Part shown: in pieces, positions 1 through 11,364 of the stretch | How the letters are laid out: the number at the start of each line of letters is the position of its first letter | Numbering within the stretch: position 1 is the first letter of the stretch | Assembly (NCBI GenBank): GCA_022494885.1 | Contig: JAGVSM010002902.1 | Span: forward strand, 1-64,000 | Reading direction: 5' to 3' | From: Micrasema longulum | Lineage: Eukaryota; Arthropoda; Insecta; Trichoptera; Brachycentridae | DNA length: 64,000 nt | Program-made: the position numbers and the translations under genes | Notes under the pieces: generated by a model | Told to the model about the DNA's origin: nothing | Databases searched by the model: none | Seen by the model: only the letters and a program-made list of their open reading frames with translations

Positions 1-1266
1 CCATGATTTTTCAAAGTTTTGTATTTTTGAAATTACTTCGCGTATGGCGTATCTAGTTCTCTTATCCTTTTTCTCTATGAGTTCTGCTGATTCGTCAGTG
101 TACTTACAGTAAACCTGAAATCTATTACAACTCTCTTATCATTGGTTGATTCGGTAGAACTACTGATGTCATGCAAAGTTGTTTATTTTTTTATACTCTT
201 TAAAATTTGATGCTTTAATTTTTACCGCGCTTCAGAATATATCTTTTATATCTTATTATTTTATATATAAAAGATATTAGATATTAGAAGATAGATTTTT
301 TACAACAAATTAGTGTGTGAAATTTCTTGGTGCAAGAGTATTGTATTTTTGTCATTTTAATCCACTTAGTTCGATAAAACAATTACCGGTTTTATCGCTT
401 TCTTTCCCTTTTAAAAAGTTTAAATGTAGATGGGCTATAAATTTTAAGTAAAGTAAATATAAAGTTATTCACTATTTAAATTCAAATTAATTTTTATTGG
501 ACCAAAACAACATAACATTTGTAATGTAATTTGCATTTGCAAATAAAACTTAATATTTATGGCGTTTAATAGCGAAATATCACTTACTACGAATACCGAT
601 AAAAACATGTGAAATAGATTTAAAATAATTAATTGTATTTTCAAAAACAATATGTATATTGTGGAGAAGTGTTTTCATGTATAACTTTTAAAAAGAAGTT
701 TAAAAAATATTTATGTCACTAGAAAAACGCGACATGTGACAATTGTAGCGTCAAAATTCATGACGAGGTTCTATAAAAATTTAAACGGTTAGGAACAAAA
801 TTGAAAATTAACATGATTCGTGACGTATTAGGTGCGCGACCAATGGAATGGCCGTTTTTTCGAGAATTCAAAATTATAAATTAAATAAAAAATTTACTTG
901 ACATAGACATTTATTACTATAAAAATGTAAAAAAAAGTGATATTTCCACATTCTATAGGTTCTCTAGCGAATTATTACTCTGAGGTTTCACTAATGCAGA
1001 ATATGTCGATCTCCAAAGTGATCGTGTTTAGCTGCCTAATTGCTCTTACATTACTTTTTTACGATGCACATTCATGTATATTTTATTTTTGTGTCAATTT
1101 ATAATATTATAAGGAGTAGACTTTTTTATACCTGTATATTATTTCTATGACTAAAAATTGTACTGGTTTTAACTGTCAAATGACTCCTTGTTCTTTTTAT
1201 TCATGTATTATTTTTATTTTTTATGTTTTGTAATTTATATTTGCTTTAATTTTTATTATTATCGGT
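1..1266. other. AT-rich stretch, nothing recognised
   Basis: No open reading frame with protein-like composition, no tRNA-like boxes and no inverted repeat was seen. The sequence is uniformly AT-rich, like the intergenic background of the rest of the window. Confidence 0.5.
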
Positions 1267-1275
1267 ATGTTTTCT

Positions 1276-1530
1276 GTCGGCCTCTTGGTGTAATGGTCAG
1301 CGCGTTTGCTTACCATGCGAGAGGTTTCGGAATCGATTCCCGACATGGTTAATATGAAATATTTATTTAAAAGAGTGTTTTCATACCAGAAAATTTCACA
1401 GTCCCTGGATTGGTACTCGAAGCGTAAAACTGATCATCTTACCTTTATGAAGCAAAAATGATCAAGATACGCTGCGATTGGTGTACCAATGCAGTGCCTA
1501 TGCACCATTAGGTGCGGAAAGGGAATGATG
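1276..1530 (+). repeat. tRNA-derived SINE, family A, near full length
   Basis: The head has an A box (TGGTGTAATGGTC) and a degenerate B box (GAATCGATTCCC), followed by a unique body with the conserved phrase GATCAAGATACGCTGCGATT and an (ATG)n 3' end. A 9-bp direct repeat, ATGTTTTCT, lies immediately before (1267-1275) and at the end (1531-1539), which fits a target-site duplication. This is the reference copy for family A in the window. Other copies lie near 4517-4781, 4856-4968, 6872-7131, 7657-7891, 20519-20707, 36440-36565, 51112-51225 and 58361-59200. Confidence 0.85.
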
Positions 1531-1539
1531 ATGTTTTCT

Positions 1540-2780
1540 TATTTATGTTTCATTTTTTAATTATAGATGGTATACTTTCCAATTCATATTTATGATTTAA
1601 TTTTTGATACTATCGGTATGTTTTCTAATTTACATATATGTTTCATTTTCATGTTATAAATGGTATATTTTCTTATTTATATTTACTGTTCATTTTTTTA
1701 TATTTATTGGATTTTTTAAGCTTTATTTAATGAAAAAAAATCCATGAAAAAAAGAAGGTCCTGCCTAAACACAGAAATTTCCTAGCTAGTCGGGACCTGA
1801 GACAATGAACCTCTGTACATTTTAAAACTGTGAAATAAATAAATAAATTGGACTTTATTACATTTATTCATAATTGTTGTCTGTTAGCTTTGCAATAAAA
1901 TAAATAAAACATATGGTATAAAGTTTATATTTGAAGCACTAACTTTGTGGTTATTCATTATAATAAAATAAATAAAACAACTCTGTTTTTAACCACTAAT
2001 TTTTATTTTTCACCGACCGGTTTCAAAGCAAACAAGCTTCTTTGTCAAGGTTTACGTAACTAATGAATTGATTACTTTTTATTTTATTTCTATCATGTTC
2101 ATTAAATACTACACGTGGACCCAATAAATCAAGTGTTTTTTTTCTTACACGGGTGGTAATCTGATATCATTATTTTCGAAGTAAGCCAGGAGAGGACTAA
2201 AAGAAATATTGTTTATTTGGTTATTAATTATTCTTAGTACTTCATGTTGAAGATAAAATATTAAAATTAGACAACTTGGAAATCTTAGAAATTAAAAAAG
2301 CGATTCATAATAACGCAATAGCGTATTAAATCGAAACAATGCTCAATACACTATGAGATAAACTTTCACCGCTGATAAAAATAATCATATTACACAACTT
2401 TTATATTGATAAGGGATCATTCAGTTTTGATACATGGGATATTATGTATATGTGATATTATGTATCCCCGTACTGCGGGCCAACTGTTTGTGACACCTGA
2501 TTTTTTATAATCCGAATCATTTCTATTAAACTTATATGTTATTCTTATTTATATATTATGTAGGTGCATATAATATGCATTTGTGTGTTCGTTTTGAATC
2601 AACGTTCGCGTATTGTCAAACCTTATTTTATTGTTGTCATTATTTCGTATTTACTGCATTTTGTGGTTACCTACTGAATTGTATAGGACTCGTCGCACAT
2701 TATTCATTCGACGTGCATCAGTTAAATTTGAAAAATAAAATGCTTTTTTTTTTTTTTTTCAGAATACGGTTTTGAAATTT
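1540..2780. other. AT-rich repeats, no gene
   Basis: This stretch holds diverged direct repeats of a GGTATGTTTTCT-like phrase (about 1560-1690), an A-rich retroelement tail ending in (AAAT)n near 1835-1850, and a hammerhead-like relic on the minus strand near 2018-2060 (TTTGAAACCGGTCGG read on that strand). The rest is featureless AT-rich sequence. Confidence 0.4.
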
Positions 2781-2826
2781 AACATACTTAAATAAATAAA
2801 AAAAACATTTTATAACATTTCGTCAT

Positions 2827-3203
2827 TTGAATTTTAACAAAAAGGTTTCTAACTTTTTACTAAGCTCTTTATTGTACCATTTTCAATACAATTTACAAGT
2901 TTTAAGCAAATATATTATTTTCATACTTCGGCACCCATACACACGCACCCTCTCCTCATTCATTCCCACACGCACATGTATCCTCTCCCTCATTCATTCA
3001 CGCATACACACATTCACATACACATGAATACAAACGTCACACAAATACAATTACTAAACTTATTTTCTTATATATTATGTGTCATTATATTTACAGTGGA
3101 TTTTTTTAATTGGCTTTAGTATTGTTAAGATTTTTCTAATTATTTTGTTTATGTAATAGCTGTGAAAATCCCAAATAAAATAAAATAAATAAATAAATAA
3201 ATA
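2827..3203 (+). repeat. non-LTR retrotransposon 3' tail
   Basis: The segment ends in an (AAAT)n run (about 3170-3203), typical of the 3' end of 5'-truncated non-LTR elements. The upstream part is CA-rich and has no convincing coding sequence. It directly abuts a second retroelement fragment in the same orientation. Confidence 0.4.
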
Positions 3204-3254
3204 TTTTTGACAGCGCAAAATGTTTTTCAGCACATTTTTTGTTTATTTATACCA

Positions 3255-3945
3255 CATCATGCCAAAAGCACCAATTACTGCCTCCACCTTCCATGGAAGC
3301 ATTTCTCTACAATACCGCAGAGTGTGTGCGGACCAACTACTGCTTCACAAAATTATGACAGGAATAGTTGACTGTACAGAGCTGCTTGGTTTAATATCAA
3401 TACATGTGCCAGCCAGGATTTGTAGACGGTACCACCTGTTTCGTGTACCAATGAGTAAAACATCGTGTGTTAAAAATGCTTTTTTTCGTAGGACTTTTTC
3501 AATGTACAATATAAAACTTAAAAATATAGATTACACAAACATCACTCTGTCAGATTTAAAATTTACACTAAAATGTATTATGTAACTTAGTAGACATTAT
3601 AATAATAAATATGTACATCTCCCCTCCCCTCTTTATCCTCTCTTCAAGCATTCTTGTCCTTATCCCGCCCAATTTACAGTAACTTAATGTTCTTAAAATT
3701 AATATTTAAAAAATCTTTGATTATTGAGTAGGTACATGAAAATAACATTTTGATATGTATAAATTGTATGTATTTATTTGATATGTAATATATTTTCTTT
3801 ACTAACTTTGTATACTATGTGGAAATCTGTTATTAGTTCTGAGTTTATACACTATATCTGTTTGTTTACTAAAAATATGTATGTAGAACGAGTTGATTTC
3901 CCTAATAAAATAAAATAAAATAAAAATAAAATAAAATTACTGTGG
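3255..3945 (+). pseudogene. non-LTR retrotransposon, C-terminal ORF2 fragment plus tail
   Basis: Residues encoded at 3300-3585 include the string LLGLISIHVPARICRRYHLF and a following PMSKTSCVKNAFF. This matches the pattern at the C-terminus of other retroelement copies in the window (17,374-17,922 and 27,507-28,117), where VPGR/VPNR is followed by a PM-R/K-M motif. The copy ends in an (AAAAT)n tail at about 3900-3945. Only the last part of the reverse-transcriptase polyprotein is present, so it is a dead 5'-truncated copy. Confidence 0.65.
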
Positions 3946-4339
3946 CGGATAAAGATACAGTTATGTGGGTAAAATAGAACGCGTTTTCGAATTCGGTTTT
4001 ACATGCTTTATTTTTTTTTGTATACTTTCACATAATATTATAATATACTTATTTTCTCTCGTTTGAAAGAGGGAAGGAAAAAAATAACACAGAGTCAACA
4101 AAAAAATAATCTTTTCACGTGTTCTTTTGGATAATTATTGTTCCATTTTATTTTTTAACAAGTGGAATTATACGAAGTAGCTTTTCACAGGTACACTTGT
4201 TTTCTTTTTTTGCATTGTGTTTTCTTTTTTTTATTTTTTTATAAGAAAAATAAATATTAGCGTTCTTACAATTTACCCTAATATTTCAGGTGCCAGTTTT
4301 TAACGAGTTGTAAAAAACTCACGATTAGAAAGTGGAAAT

Positions 4340-4425
4340 CAAGTTGGGGTAGAGTGGGGTTTGAACCTCAGACCTCCGGTCCATGAGTCCGCATCACTAG
4401 CCATGGGACCGGACCACAACCCGAC
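4340..4425 (-). repeat. tRNA-derived SINE, family C head
   Basis: Read on the minus strand it has a tRNA-like head: CCCATGGCTAGTGATGCGGA (A-box region) and a B box (GGTTCAAACC). Related heads occur at 8207-8275 (plus) and about 59,873-59,920 (minus). It is not a functional tRNA because the arms do not pair as a cloverleaf. Confidence 0.5.
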
Positions 4426-4516
4426 ACTTATGTATAGGTAACTATAATTGGCCCATAGTTTTGATTTTGTTTTTAATATTGTGGATAAAAATAATAATAA
4501 AATAAAATAGCTACCA

Positions 4517-4781
4517 TTATCATCATTATCGTTCCCTTTCCGCACCTAACAGTGCACAGGGCACTGCATTGGTACACCAACCGCAGCGTATCTTGATCAT
4601 TTTTGTTACATGAAGGTAAGGTGATTATTCTTACGCTTTAGGTACCAGTCCAGGGACTCTGAAATATTATATTGTGAAAACACCCTTTCAAATAAATATT
4701 TCATATCAACCATGTCGGTAATCGAACCAGAGACCTCTTACATGGTAGGCAAACGCGCTGACCATTACAGCACGGGGCCTA
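4517..4781 (-). repeat. tRNA-derived SINE, family A
   Basis: On the minus strand the order is tRNA-like head (B box GGTTCGATTACC), the GAAATATTTATTT body, the TGAAGCGTAAG block and an (ATG)n 3' end. It is nearly full length and diverged from the 1276 copy mainly by point changes. Confidence 0.8.
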
Positions 4782-4855
4782 CAATAGCTATTCATAGGTT
4801 AAAATACTGAAATAGGAAGGGTGATATATTTGTTTTAATGGTGGTTTGACCCTGC

Positions 4856-4968
4856 AATATTTCACTATTCCTGGACTGGTATCTGAAGCGTAAGACTGGT
4901 CTAGATATGCCGGGATTGGAGTGTCAAAGTAGTGCTCTATGCACCACTGGGTGCGGATGAGAAAATGA
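4856..4968 (+). repeat. SINE family A, 3' half
   Basis: Only the body from the TATTTCAC block through CACTGGGTGCGGATGAGAAA remains. The tRNA-related head is missing. Confidence 0.6.
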
Positions 4969-5211
4969 TGAAATATGTTAGACTTAAGACAGTGTTTAAA
5001 TTTTTAAAAAAGGATTGATAATCAATTCTCAATACCTCGATAAAGGAGCATGTATTGTTCTAAAACCGGTGATTAAGTAAGAAATTAGTGGCTATAAACT
5101 GCTTTTTAATAAACAGTGTTTGAGTTTGTATAAATTTTGTAGGCAACCCCCTAGGGAGCTGTTCGTATTAACATATTACGACAGACATAAAGAACATTTT
5201 ACAGAAGGGAT

Positions 5212-5353
5212 TAAATAAGTCTAGGTATTTACAGAGCTTATGACCTGGTTTAAGTGGCCACTTCACATACTGTGTAACATTCACCATTTAACCTATATTT
5301 GAACATCTACATTCCTTCGGCTCTTCTATCTGTTGACTTTTGTGAAGTTAAAG
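5212..5353. repeat. half of a foldback (MITE-like) element
   Basis: It carries the block TTACAGAGCTTATGACCTG, then TTTAAGTGGCCACTT and TGTGTAACATTCACCATTT. The same block recurs at about 16,490-16,575, 19,640-19,715, 21,360-21,425, 33,990-34,100, 53,010-53,110 and inside the element at 55,134-55,361. No gene is visible. Confidence 0.6.
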
Positions 5354-5472
5354 GACTTAAACCTTTATTGTTGCGGGTGAGATTCATTTGATTCTTCCCT
5401 TCTGAAAATTTTTCTTCGTATCTGTTGTAATATGGTAATTGCTCTGAATATTTGTTTTAATATTTTGTTTAC

Positions 5473-5689
5473 CTCGTGGGGGCCGTGGCGGGCGGCGGCC
5501 TGGGCCTCCTGGCGGGGCGGCCCTGCGCCACGCGGGCGGTTCACGACCGCGCGGGCCGGCCCGCCGCCGCCGCGGCTGGGCGGCCGCTATAGCCTCCAGG
5601 CTGCCCGAGCCGCCGGCCCCGCCGATGCTCATGCTCCGCGCCTTCAGCGGCGCTCGACCCTCGCGACCCTCGCGTCCGCCGGCGTCCAT
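5473..5689 (-). CDS. probable first coding exon of an unidentified gene (GC-rich)
   Basis: This stretch is over 70% G+C in an otherwise AT-rich window. On the minus strand a frame open through the whole island starts at an ATG (5689) in a strong context (GCGACCATGG) and runs 72 codons to a GAG|GTAAAC splice donor (intron from 5472). The peptide starts MDAGGREGREG, contains ARSMSIGGAGGSGSLEAIAA and then becomes Arg/Pro-rich and low in complexity. I do not recognise the protein. The next exon would lie to the left and is probably outside the window. The opposite strand is also open over part of the island (MVAALLDSLHKSPLMYP, stopping at a TAA), so the strand is not proven. The minus strand is preferred because start context, donor and open frame agree. 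Confidence 0.45.
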
Positions 5690-6359
5690 GGTCGCGGCGC
5701 TACTGGACTCGCTGCACAAATCTCCCCTGATGTACCCGGCGCGGGGTAGGCCGTAAAAGGTAACACTTTTCTTCAAACTTATTCTTTATTTAAACGGGTT
5801 CACAACGCAAAAAATGTGTAATTTTAAATATTATTAAATTTTAAATAACTCCAAATCAAACAAGAATGAAAATCCTTACACTGAATTTTACCAACGTAAA
5901 AATTCGTCACTTTCAAAATTTAACTCCTCTGTCTCAAACACAAAATTTGCGAAATTTATAAATGTCAAAATGATTTTATAATTTGATTGTATTTTCAATT
6001 AAAATTTAGCTGAAAACTTTATTTGTATAAAATTTCATTTAATGTTGTCTATACAATATTTTTAACAGAGTTTCAGTCTCACATAAACCTTGATTAAATT
6101 TATTGAATGAAATATCTATATTTTATTACAAAGCAATTCCGTTTCGTGTCTAGAAACACAACAAAAATCTCTTTCACGAAATCATGAAGAATTTCACTTT
6201 TAAATAATATATACTCCAATTTCATGTTCCGTTGAATAACACCACTTAAAAAACACTAAAATATACCAAAAGCAATAATAAATAATTATTATAATCGTTT
6301 TTGCTCGGAAAAATGAGTAGTATTAAAAACTGTATTTTTTTTTGAAAGCGGGTAAAAGT

Positions 6360-6780
6360 TGTCAGTTCACCGAAATTTCACAATGCATCGCAACGCCACG
6401 CCGCAGTGACCAAGTCGTGCCGTAAAGTGAGACCCCGCTTCGTGGTTTTCCGCCGGTTTCCGTTAATTTCCGCGTGCACGTGGCCCACTTTCCCGCCGGC
6501 CGATTGATTCCACCCGAAGTGCGGACTCCGACTAAATATAACACGGAAATATGAACAACACAGGTGCCGCGACGCGTCCGCTCCCGGCAAAGTTAGGCAC
6601 GAACTGAAAGCTGGAAACTGACATTCTGAAAACGCTGAATCCGCCTAGCGTAATAAGGACATAGAGGGGTTTTCTTTGTTTGTGGATTTCGTACTATTAG
6701 TTCGGCGCGCAACAGGCGACTCTGCTGCGCGGCAAAAACTGCTTTTGCGACTGCGCACGTCGTATTTTACTCGAAGATTT
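6360..6780 (-). promoter_or_regulatory. CpG-rich candidate promoter / 5' leader of the GC-rich exon gene
   Basis: The segment is much richer in G+C and CpG than its flanks and lies about 0.7 kb upstream of the minus-strand GC-rich exon. On the minus strand it has two arthropod initiator-like TCAGT pentamers, at 6617-6621 and 6603-6607. It has no convincing long ORF. Assigning it to the exon at 5473-5689 is inference from position and composition. Confidence 0.3.
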
Positions 6781-6871
6781 ATAGGAAAACTTTCCACTAA
6801 CGTAATTTGACGTTTCGTATTGACGAAGAATTATTGAGAACAACGCAATGGTTAATGTATTGCTATCCATT

Positions 6872-7131
6872 GTCAGCCTCGTGATGTAATAATCAGTGCG
6901 TTAGCCTGCCATGCAAGAGGTCTCGGGCTCAATTTCCGACATGGTTGATACAAAATATTTATTTAAAAGGGTGTTTTCACACTAGAATATTTCATAGACC
7001 CTAGACTGGTACCTGAAGCGTAATACTAATCATCTTACCTTCGGTAGCAAAAATGATCAAGATACGCTGCGTTTGATGTACTAATGCAGTGCCCTATGCA
7101 CCATTAGGTGCGGAAAGGGAATGATGATGAT
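6872..7131 (+). repeat. tRNA-derived SINE, family A
   Basis: The head contains a changed A box (CGTGATGTAATAATCAG) and a B box that has lost its consensus (GGGCTCAATTTCC), followed by the full body and an (ATG)n end. Loss of both promoter boxes makes it an inactive copy. Confidence 0.75.
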
Positions 7132-7189
7132 CCACATGAGACGAAATTCTCTAAAAACGCCAGTAAAAATTCTCATATAAATAAATTGA

Positions 7190-7262
7190 CGTGCGGCCTC
7201 TGCGGTGTGGCTAAGACGCTTGACACGATTTGGTGTTCACGGGTTCGATTTTCGGTGAGAAC
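7190..7262 (+). repeat. SINE family B head
   Basis: A tRNA-like head with a B box (GGGTTCGATTTTC) followed by GGTGAGAACAC. The same GTGAGAACAC junction occurs at 41,990-42,100 (plus) and, inverted, at 23,245-23,335. Confidence 0.55.
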
Positions 7263-7499
7263 ACAAAAATTAAATGAGTTTTTTTTCTCCCTTTTGCCTC
7301 TGTGCAGCAATTTACCCCTGTGTTTAAGCCTGCAAAAAAAAGGTGAAATATAAAATTGGTGTGTTACTGAAATTTCCTGGTGGGCTTTATAATTAATAAT
7401 ACAAGCATTTTATTTTATTTATTTACTTATAGTTTACATGAAAACTTCAGCACATCTGCCAATGAGGAAGTTTATTGCTACAGGAAATTGGATATAAAC

Positions 7500-7640
7500 A
7501 AATGTTGAGATCTGTACACTATGTAAGGCTGAGATAAGCATTATCGACAACATCAAGAAAGGAGCTCTGCGTTGGTTTGGACATGTAGAGCGAATGGACA
7601 GCGAAAGAACGGCTAACCTGATCGATTTGTTTTTTTGATC
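7500..7640 (+). pseudogene. non-LTR retrotransposon fragment
   Basis: A short translated stretch reads IKKGALRWFGHVERMDSERT. It matches the motif in two longer minus-strand copies (11,556-11,933 with IKKGSLRWFGHVKRM, and 16,595-17,023 with IKKGVLRWFRHLERM). It is the C-terminal region of a retrotransposon polyprotein, interrupted downstream by a SINE. Confidence 0.7.
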
Positions 7641-7656
7641 GATTGTTTCAAATGGG

Positions 7657-7891
7657 TTGTCAGCCTCGTGGTGTAGTGGTCAGCGTATTAGCCTACCATG
7701 CAAGAGGTCTCGGGTTCGGTACACGAAATATTTATTTAAAATGAAGTTTTCACACTAGAATATTTCATAGTCCCTAGACTGGTACCTGAAGCGTAAGACT
7801 GATAATCTTACCTTCATTTAACAAAAAATATCAAGTGCATCAAATGCAGTGCCCTATGAACCATTCGGTGCGGAAAAGGGAATGATGATGA
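7657..7891 (+). repeat. SINE family A with intact target-site duplication
   Basis: A full SINE with head CGTGGTGTAGTGGTCAGC and an (ATG)n end. It is flanked by a perfect 13-bp direct repeat, TGTTTCAAATGGG, at 7644-7656 and 7892-7904. The intact duplication marks this as one of the youngest insertions in the window. The B box is partly deleted (GGGTTCGGTACACG). Confidence 0.9.
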
Positions 7892-8206
7892 TGTTTCAAA
7901 TGGGAGCTAGGACCTTCCAAAAAACCTTAAATGCGTCCAGTTTTATCTGCAGTCTTCGGATGAACGGGATACAAATATAAAAAATATTTTTGAAAAACAC
8001 AGAAAATTTCATTCTGATACTTTTTCGCAAAAAAAATGGTTCTGTTTTGGGGTGCAAAAATCGGGAATACAATACCTTGATGTTATTGATTTTAGATAAG
8101 CATAATCAGTCCGACGTGCAGTTGTCGATTTATTTTATTTATTATGGTTCACAAACAATACATAAGACATTGGTATAATAATCACAATTTGTTATGTTTA
8201 GATATT

Positions 8207-8275
8207 GTCCGGTGGCTAGTGTCGTGGACTCATGGATCAAAGATCCGAGGATCGCACCCCACAATACCACTTGAT
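8207..8275 (+). repeat. SINE family C head
   Basis: A tRNA-like head: GTGGCTAGTGTCGTGGACTC followed by a degenerate B box (GGATCGCACCCC). It is the plus-strand counterpart of the copy at 4340-4425. Confidence 0.5.
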
Positions 8276-8339
8276 TTACATTTTCCAAGCAGTAGGTTAT
8301 TAACAAATCCAAAATTGGCCGCCAAAATGTAAATATTTG

Positions 8340-9100
8340 AGTAAATCGCAAAGATTTCTTTTTTTTTTTAAAAAGGTATTAAAAAAGTTTATATTTGTAT
8401 TTTTTTAATTGTATAGCTTAATTAAATTCTATTAAAATATGAAAGTTTTAATTTTTTTTCTTCTGTAGAAATGAATTGAAATTTTCGATTTACTTTGTTT
8501 TATTTTTTATCTTGTTTTGGTTATATTTATGAGCACTCACTATTTATGCATTTGTATATTTTTTTCTTATCTTATTTTATTCAAGTAAATAGCTATTCTT
8601 AAATTTAAATTTAATTATTTTTTAATTTCCATACTTTAAAAGGGGAGGGTCCGATGGGAGGGTCCGATGTCTTGCAGGGTACCCGCTGGCACAGCGCGGG
8701 TTTAAACTGTGTAACTCGGTTATGAGCTTAGACTATACCCTGTCTGCGTAATCTATAAGTGTGAAAGCACAACAATTAATGATATGAAAACAAACAAAAA
8801 AACAATTTTTTCTACTTTTGTTAAGTTTGTTCTTTTCTATCTTCTTAATAATATGTTCAATTTTTCAAAGCATCAAAAACAAAATTTTATATGTGTATAA
8901 TATTACGTTTGTACTATTTCATTTGATTCTTAATTAAAACTAATGTCTGAGCACCCTATGACAAACTATTATTTAATAGTTTATCGGGACAAAATATGAT
9001 TTATACTTTGTTTTCTTTTTATAATGTTTTAATATTGTAATCATGTGTATTTTATTGAATAAAACTCTCTATCAAATTATAATAACAGGTTATTACAAAT
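8340..9100. other. AT-rich stretch, nothing recognised
   Basis: No coding signal was seen. The only local structure is a near-direct repeat of GGGAGGGTCCGATG around 8641-8670. Confidence 0.4.
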
Positions 9101-9112
9101 TATTTTACCTAA

Positions 9113-9960
9113 CTAATACAAGGGACTATTTGATTTTATAAATTGCGTTACACTTCTGCCATAATTGTTTAATGTATCAATATCAGCATTGTTCTTCTTC
9201 TTTTCCACATCCGCTCCTAAGTGAAGCATATGGACTTCACCATTTGCCCCCAGGAGACTTTTTTGCCAGCCAGCACTCTCGCTTCTTCCCATGTCTATCC
9301 GACGCCCCTTAATTCCGACGAATAAAGTCGAAAGATCATCATCGACGGCCTTCCAGGACGGCGTGAGCTCGCAGGTTTGAAGAAGAGGCAACTATGGTTT
9401 AGGTTCTCATGAGGCATGCGCAGCACGTGTTCAAGCCAGGTCCACCGCCGCATCTTTAAGACGCTCGTTATAGGCGGCTGCTGCGTCCGTTCTCGGACTT
9501 CAATGTTAGTTATAAAATCGAACCACCTTATACCTAATATTCTTCTCAAGCACTTACTCTCAAAACTCAGAAGTTTGGTGTTTTGAGCTTTGGTAAGGTG
9601 CCAAGATTCGCACCCATATACGAGAACTGGCATTATACAAGAGTTGAATAATCGGCCTTTTGTTTTGACTGAGTATAGACTAGAGTTCCAGACAACACGC
9701 ATCATGTTAAAAGTTGCTCCACCAATTCCTAGGTGGGTTGCGAGCTCTTTATGCATGCTTCCATCCTCAGTTATGTGAACTCCAAAGTATTTAAAGCTGT
9801 CAACTTTTTCAATCCTCTTTCAATTATTATAGAGAGGCTGATCAGGGTCAGGACAGGATTTGATGCACATAATCTGAGTCTTTTTGTTTAATATACCCAG
9901 ACCAGTTGAGTTTTCCTGCAGTGTGTCAACAATTTCCTGAAAATCACCAACACAACTTTA
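9113..9960 (-). pseudogene. non-LTR retrotransposon ORF2 C-terminal half
   Basis: The minus strand encodes the region after the reverse-transcriptase catalytic core: ILNKKTQIMC near the 5' end, then KYFGVHITEDGSMHKELATH, YGCESWHLTKAQNTKLLSFE and CLRRILGIRWFDF, then RRWTWLEHVLRMP. These are the thumb/connection motifs common to RTE/CR1-type elements. At least one in-frame stop and frame shifts separate the parts, and the polymerase FADD box is missing, so it is a 5'-truncated pseudogene. Confidence 0.8.
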
Positions 9961-10377
9961 GGGGGGAGTTCACTTCTATACTTCGATCAGGTGGTATGGT
10001 AAATTCATCAGTCTGATGAATAAGAACGCATTACTTTCTACATAATTACATAATCTTAACATAGGTTAATACGGTTGGAAGATAAAATGTAGCGTACGAT
10101 CTCGATCGCCGACTGGGGACATTCAGGGGTTCATTTGCTGAACAAAATTAAAATTCAATATTATACTTATTTATATTATAAATATACATCAAGTCTAAAT
10201 TCTGTTTCCTTAACTTTTGTTCAAATACCTATTTAGCAAACTCATCTGTCACCGCATATCTTCTTATGAGCGTTTATCAATAAATATTTGGTTTACTAAG
10301 CTCACAGCTCACAGAGTAAGCAATTGTGCTATGAATATTGCCTAGTGCGAGGCGCTGAACGATTTAAGGAGACCAGG

Positions 10378-11363
10378 GCCGCGATTATGAACGGCTATCT
10401 TCATCGGTATATACCGAGGCGGTATAAACTAATATCGATATTTATGTACAAAAGTGTGTTTATTTGTATGGAAATTCAGTGTCTTCGTCGGTAACCGTTA
10501 ATTGAATATGTTTAGAAAAAAAATTACATACATATTCTATTTTTCATACAGAAAACTTAATTTTACTTTGTAGATAAAATTGAAGATAAATTTTAACTTC
10601 CCATCAGAATAAAGACCCTGAAAATATTAAAACAATATTTTAAGAACATTTTGGCGCAAAGAAAACTTCGATATTTGCAAAATTGAGTTCAGGAGAGCCA
10701 AAAATGTAAGACGTGCGCGGCCGGCAGAGTGCGCTTAATGGCCGTAATCCTGTTCCTAAACTTTGAGTGCGTTTTTCTTAAAACATCATTTTCCGCTAGT
10801 TATGCCGCGATGAATCAAGAACGGCTAAAGATATCGACTTGATTTATTTTTTTAATTGAAGATAAAGATTTATTTGGCTACTCGTGAATGTGTACTGCCA
10901 TTTATATGTTTTGGCTGTTGGCTCTTCTTTGAGAAGTAGAAACCTGAGCAGCCTGGCAGTACCTGACAAACCTTAAACTGTTAAACTGACAGCTGTATTT
11001 TCCTGAAAAAAACAAAAGAGTGTCTTCTGTAATCCGCATGAAAAACTGAAGCAAATAATATTCAGTTATTTCTAAAGAGGCAATAGCATTATTTTCATCA
11101 CTGCATCCAATATCCAAAAATCCTGATAACAAAGCCGAATACAGAAAAAACTAAACATCCGCACCCGCGAGTTGCGCAGTCGCCTTTAGATATAAATATA
11201 CTTCCCAATTATTAACGTTTTTGGAAATTTCGAAGCTTGTTTTGTTCACCAAGAATGCATAAAAAAAATTGCAAAAAATAAATCTTGTGAATGTTTAATG
11301 TTCGTCCACAACCGTTATTCGAATCTCACCTAGTTTTCGGCCGTTAAAACCTTTCTGGTCTCC
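10378..11363. mobile_element. TTAA-flanked DNA transposon relic (piggyBac-like by target site)
   Basis: The ends are inverted repeats GGAGACCAG...CTGGTCTCC, and each is bordered by TTAA (10,374-10,377 and 11,364-11,367), the signature target duplication of piggyBac-type elements. The left end continues GGCCGCGATTATGAACGG. A diverged copy of the left part lies at 23,395-23,625 with its own inverted ends. No transposase ORF is present, so it is non-autonomous. Assignment to piggyBac rests only on the TTAA duplication. Confidence 0.6.
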
Positions 11364-11364
11364 T

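Noticed and set aside
3001..3030. Telomeric or CRISPR-like array
   Set aside because: The CA-rich stretch is simple-sequence DNA without regular spacers, and the genome is eukaryotic.
5432..5749. Plus-strand protein from the GC-rich island
   Set aside because: It has no good start context or splice sites. The minus frame has a Kozak-like ATG and a donor and stays open through the island. Strand remains uncertain, however.
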